Part shown: positions 6,019 through 7,717 of the stretch, in pieces | How the letters are laid out: each line of letters opens with the position of its first letter | Numbering within the stretch: position 1 is the stretch's first letter | From: an uncultured Blautia sp. | Lineage (GTDB): Bacteria > Bacillota > Clostridia > Lachnospirales > Lachnospiraceae | Direction of reading: 5' to 3' | Length of the DNA stretch: 7,717 nucleotides | NCBI GenBank assembly: GCA_946629475.1 | Contig: CAMOXX010000127.1 | Coordinates: 1 to 7,717, forward strand | Made by a program: the position numbers and the translations under genes | Notes under the pieces: generated by a model | Database searches by the model: none | What the model saw: only the letters and a program-made list of their open reading frames with translations | Told to the model about the DNA's origin: nothing

Positions 6019-6362
6019 TACTCGAAGAAAAGATTATACGATTTTTGACTGCTGAGCTGGATGTGCCTGTGTATGCTGAGCGTCCGGAGACTCCGGATCC
6101 CAGCTACGTCCTGATTGAGCGCACCGGTGAAAGCCAGACCAATTGGATCCGGCTGGCTACCGTGGCAGTTCAGACGTATGGGAAGTCCATGCTGACGGCT
6201 GCGGGATTGTGCGAATCCGTGATCGCGGCCATGCGCAATCTGCCAACCGTCGTGAATATCAGCAGCTGCAGGCTGAACTCGGCCTACAATTTTACGGATC
6301 CGGAAACCCGTGAGTATCGGTATCAGGCGGTGTTCAACATCGCCTACACTGATGATGAGTAA
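6015..6362 (+). CDS. Probable tail terminator / tail completion protein
   Basis: The predicted product has 115 residues in an alternating alpha-beta arrangement: an N-terminal helix (MILEEKIIRFLTAEL), a short strand (VPVYAERPE), a strand YVLIERTGE (31-39), a helical stretch with AAGLCESVIAAMRNL, and a closing strand pair ending YRYQAVFNIAYTDDE. This layout and the position immediately before the tail tube gene match the tail terminator proteins (lambda gpU / SPP1 gp17 type), which cap the finished tail tube and dock it to the head. No diagnostic motif is visible, so the call is mostly by context and fold pattern. It starts on the ATGA overlap with the previous stop, a sign of coupled translation. 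Confidence 0.7.
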   Translation: MILEEKIIRFLTAELDVPVYAERPETPDPSYVLIERTGESQTNWIRLATVAVQTYGKSMLTAAGLCESVIAAMRNLPTVVNISSCRLNSAYNFTDPETREYRYQAVFNIAYTDDE

Positions 6363-6379
6363 GAAAGGATGGGATATTT

Positions 6380-6934
6380 ATGGCAACTGCAACGAAGGTT
6401 ACTGCAGGTAAACCGCAGATCGCCGGAGCGATCTATCGTGCTCCCGTTGGCACTGCGCTTCCTACCAGCGCCACCGCTGAGCTTGATGAGGCTTTTGTGG
6501 AGCTGGGTTATGCTTCCGAAGATGGCCTGACCAACAACAACTCCATGACCAGTGATTCCGTTAAGGCTTGGGGCGGAGATAAGGTTCTCTATTTCGAGGA
6601 CGAGAAGGAAGACACCTTCGGCTTCACTCTGATTGAGGCGCTGAATGAGAATGCGCTGAAGGCCGTCTACGGCGATGATAACGTAACCGGCACTCTGGAA
6701 ACCGGCATCACCGTCAAGGCAAACAGCCAGGAACAGAAGCTGTGCAGCTGGGTCTTTGACATGATCTACAGCGGCAATGTCCTGAAGCGCATTGTGGTTC
6801 CTTCCGGCAAGGTGACCGAAGTCGGCGAGATCGCCTATGTGGACAATGATGCTGTGGGCTATGAGACCACTGTTTCCTGCGTGCCGGACGCCACTGGTAA
6901 CACGCACTACGAGTACATCGTGAAACAGGCCTGA
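6380..6934 (+). CDS. Major tail tube protein
   Basis: At 184 residues and strongly beta-rich, this is the expected tail tube subunit, which stacks in hexameric rings around the tape measure and forms the DNA channel. Support is the start MATATKVTAGKPQIAGAIYRAP, the conserved-looking LGYASEDGLTNNNS (47-60), an AWGGDKVL stretch (63-70), the helix IEALNENALKAVYG (84-97) and a C-terminal VGYETTVSCVPD segment (about 159-170). The last part is close to what is common in Firmicutes phage tube proteins of this size. No extra C-terminal Ig-like domain is present. AAAGGAT and GGGA lie 5-10 bases before the ATG. The position between the terminator and the chaperone pair fits perfectly. Codon use is biased as in the capsid gene, consistent with abundant expression. 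Confidence 0.88.
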   Translation: MATATKVTAGKPQIAGAIYRAPVGTALPTSATAELDEAFVELGYASEDGLTNNNSMTSDSVKAWGGDKVLYFEDEKEDTFGFTLIEALNENALKAVYGDDNVTGTLETGITVKANSQEQKLCSWVFDMIYSGNVLKRIVVPSGKVTEVGEIAYVDNDAVGYETTVSCVPDATGNTHYEYIVKQA

Positions 6935-6962
6935 TTTTTGTGATGCTTAAGGAGGCATACTT

Positions 6963-7229
6963 ATGAAAAAGATTGTTCTGGATTCCGGTCTGAATCTCGA
7001 GATTGACGAGAGCTTTTCCGACGACATGGAGCTCCTGGACGCTCTGATCGAGAGCGACGAAGGCGACGCTCTGGCCGTGTCCAGGATCTGCACCAAGGTC
7101 CTGGGAAAGACGGAAAAGAAAAAGCTTTACGACAGCCTGCGCGAGAACGGGCGCGTGCCGGTTACTAAGGTTGTGCCGGCGATCAAGGAAATCTTTGAAA
7201 AGCTGGGCGAACAGACAAAAAACTCCTGA
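6963..7229 (+). CDS. Tail assembly chaperone, short form (G-like)
   Basis: This 88-residue acidic protein sits between the tube and tape measure genes, the position of lambda G. It begins MKKIVLDSGLNLEIDESFSDD and has LGKTEKKKLYDSLRENGRVP (47-66) and VVPAIKEIFEKLGE (70-83), a pattern I recall in G-type chaperones of Firmicutes phages. Such proteins coat the tape measure during tail assembly and recruit tube subunits. AAGGAGG (6949-6955) seven bases before the ATG is one of the best ribosome binding sites in the window. The final codons contain A AAA AAC (7217-7223), so a share of ribosomes should slip into the -1 frame and make a longer fusion of about 220 residues with the next frame. Confidence 0.85.
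   Translation: MKKIVLDSGLNLEIDESFSDDMELLDALIESDEGDALAVSRICTKVLGKTEKKKLYDSLRENGRVPVTKVVPAIKEIFEKLGEQTKNS
7217..7223 (+). promoter_or_regulatory. -1 programmed ribosomal frameshift site (A AAA AAC)
   Basis: The heptamer is placed in exact X XXY YYZ register: position 7217 is the last base of the ACA codon, then AAA and AAC are in-frame codons of the short chaperone. The 0-frame stop TGA (7227-7229) follows two codons later. After a -1 slip, reading continues at 7223 as CTC CTG ACG CTG GCA and joins the frame of the downstream gene without a stop. The arrangement matches the conserved G/GT frameshift of long-tailed phages (established knowledge). Efficiency cannot be read from sequence. Confidence 0.85.
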
Positions 7230-7237
7230 CGCTGGCA

Positions 7238-7624
7238 GTGATGGTGAGAGCAGACGAAACTGCTCTCATTTGTGATTTTGCGGAATATTATCACGTGCTG
7301 GACTGGCGGGCGCTGCCGCTGAAAACGGCGGCAGCTCTTGCTGCCGGTCTCCGGGATGACTCCCGGGTGAAATCACGTATGGCCGGAATTACGGTTGATC
7401 CTCAGACACAAATGCTCGCAGCTGCTGTGGATCGACTCGGACTGCTCGTGTGGATGAAAACCAAGGATGCCACGAAGGGCAGAAACCGTCCAAAGTCACT
7501 GCTGGAAGAACTCATGAAAAAGCCTGAAGATGTGGCAAAGCTCTTTGATTCGCCTGAGCTTTTCGAAGCAGCAAGAAAACGTATTATGAAAGAGGGTGTA
7601 GAGGATGTCCACGGAGCTGGCTAA
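7238..7624 (+). CDS. Tail assembly chaperone, T-like extension (DUF5361-like)
   Basis: This frame is open for 128 codons from GTG 7238, but has no ribosome binding site and is open upstream as far as the slippery site, so it is most likely made only as the C-terminal part of the frameshift fusion (133 residues from 7223, about 220 in total). The product has ALICDFAEYYHVLDWRALPL (9-28), GLRDDSRVKSRM (37-48) and a KGRNRPKSLLEELMKKP stretch (80-96), a pattern I associate with DUF5361-type T domains. In lambda the T domain binds the tube protein while the G domain binds the tape measure. Its end overlaps the tape measure start by 20 bases. Confidence 0.85.
   Translation: MMVRADETALICDFAEYYHVLDWRALPLKTAAALAAGLRDDSRVKSRMAGITVDPQTQMLAAAVDRLGLLVWMKTKDATKGRNRPKSLLEELMKKPEDVAKLFDSPELFEAARKRIMKEGVEDVHGAG
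7243..7270 (+). promoter_or_regulatory. Stem-loop downstream of the frameshift site
   Basis: TGAGAGCAG (7245-7253) pairs perfectly with CTGCTCTCA (7260-7268) around the loop ACGAAA, and two more G-U pairs can extend it to 7243 and 7270. It begins about 19-21 bases after the slippery heptamer, longer than the usual 5-9 base spacer of stimulatory structures. It could still slow ribosomes, or hide the GTG/ATG starts at 7238-7246 to prevent separate initiation of the T frame. Confidence 0.5.
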
Positions 7625-7717
7625 AGCTTACGTCCAGATTATTCCCAGCGCCCAGGGCATAAAAGGCTCTATATCCGATGCCCTGTCCGGCGAATCTGCC
7701 AGTGCCGGCAAGGAGTC
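7605..7717 (+). CDS. Tail tape measure protein, N-terminal fragment (runs off the window)
   Basis: The frame opens at ATG 7605 and stays open to the window end, giving 37 complete codons. The start MSTELAKAYVQIIPSAQGIK, then GSISDALSGESASAGKE, is the typical opening of Firmicutes tape measure proteins. These set the tail length and are ejected into the cell ahead of the DNA. AGAGGG (7591-7596) eight bases upstream serves as the ribosome binding site. The gene overlaps the end of the T-like chaperone frame in another reading frame, as is usual for this pair. The remaining length, transmembrane segments or peptidase domains cannot be seen. Confidence 0.9.
   Translation, partial: MSTELAKAYVQIIPSAQGIKGSISDALSGESASAGKE

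Noticed and set aside
6344..6907. 187-codon minus-strand frame opposite the tail tube gene
   Set aside because: It mirrors the tube gene almost exactly, which is typical of antisense shadow frames in codon-biased genes. No domain is recognisable.
7312..7335. 8-bp GC-rich inverted repeat, GCTGCCGC and GCGGCAGC, inside the T-like chaperone frame
   Set aside because: It is about 90 bases beyond the slippery site and falls in an Ala-rich coding stretch made of GCx codons, so chance from codon composition is a sufficient explanation.

Overview
This window is the head and proximal-tail morphogenesis block of a tailed double-stranded DNA phage or prophage with a long-tailed, siphovirus-like plan. 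All genes lie on the + strand and are packed tightly, with several overlapping starts and stops. Strong AGGAGG-type ribosome binding sites, moderately GC-rich coding DNA and the protein families present (an SPP1 gp6-like portal, a cysteine-rich minor head protein, a DUF4355-like scaffold) suggest a Firmicutes host, most likely a Clostridia-type anaerobe. The host is inferred from family resemblance recalled from memory; no search was run. No integrase, repressor, lysis, replication or host gene is visible, so prophage and free phage cannot be told apart.

Layout. At 1-62 there is a short leader with a 7-bp hairpin. Packaging and head genes follow: portal (63-1280), MuF-like minor head protein (1289-1996) and large terminase (2059-3462). 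A 49-nt hairpin sits exactly at the terminase stop. Next come the scaffold (3557-4018), the major capsid protein (4023-4910) and a 58-residue protein of unknown role (4912-5088). The connector block is a gp15/gp19-like head-tail adaptor (5060-5482), a head-closure-type minor capsid protein (5445-5786), a second small minor capsid or tail-joining protein (5779-6018) and a probable tail terminator (6015-6362). The tail block is the tube protein (6380-6934), two overlapping tail assembly chaperone frames (6963-7229 and 7238-7624) and the first 37 codons of the tape measure gene (7605 to the window end).

How the genes work together. Scaffold and capsid build the procapsid on the portal ring. The terminase motor docks on the portal and fills the head with DNA. 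The adaptor, closure and terminator proteins seal the head and join it to the tail. The tube protein polymerises around the tape measure with help from the chaperone pair.

The most notable points are: a canonical A AAA AAC -1 slippery heptamer with a downstream stem-loop, which should produce a G-T-like chaperone fusion; the unusual position of the large terminase between the minor head gene and the scaffold; and the strong hairpin that closes the terminase gene. I see no defence system, CRISPR array, tRNA, insertion sequence or clearly undescribed system here. Most of the window is a recognisable structural module.
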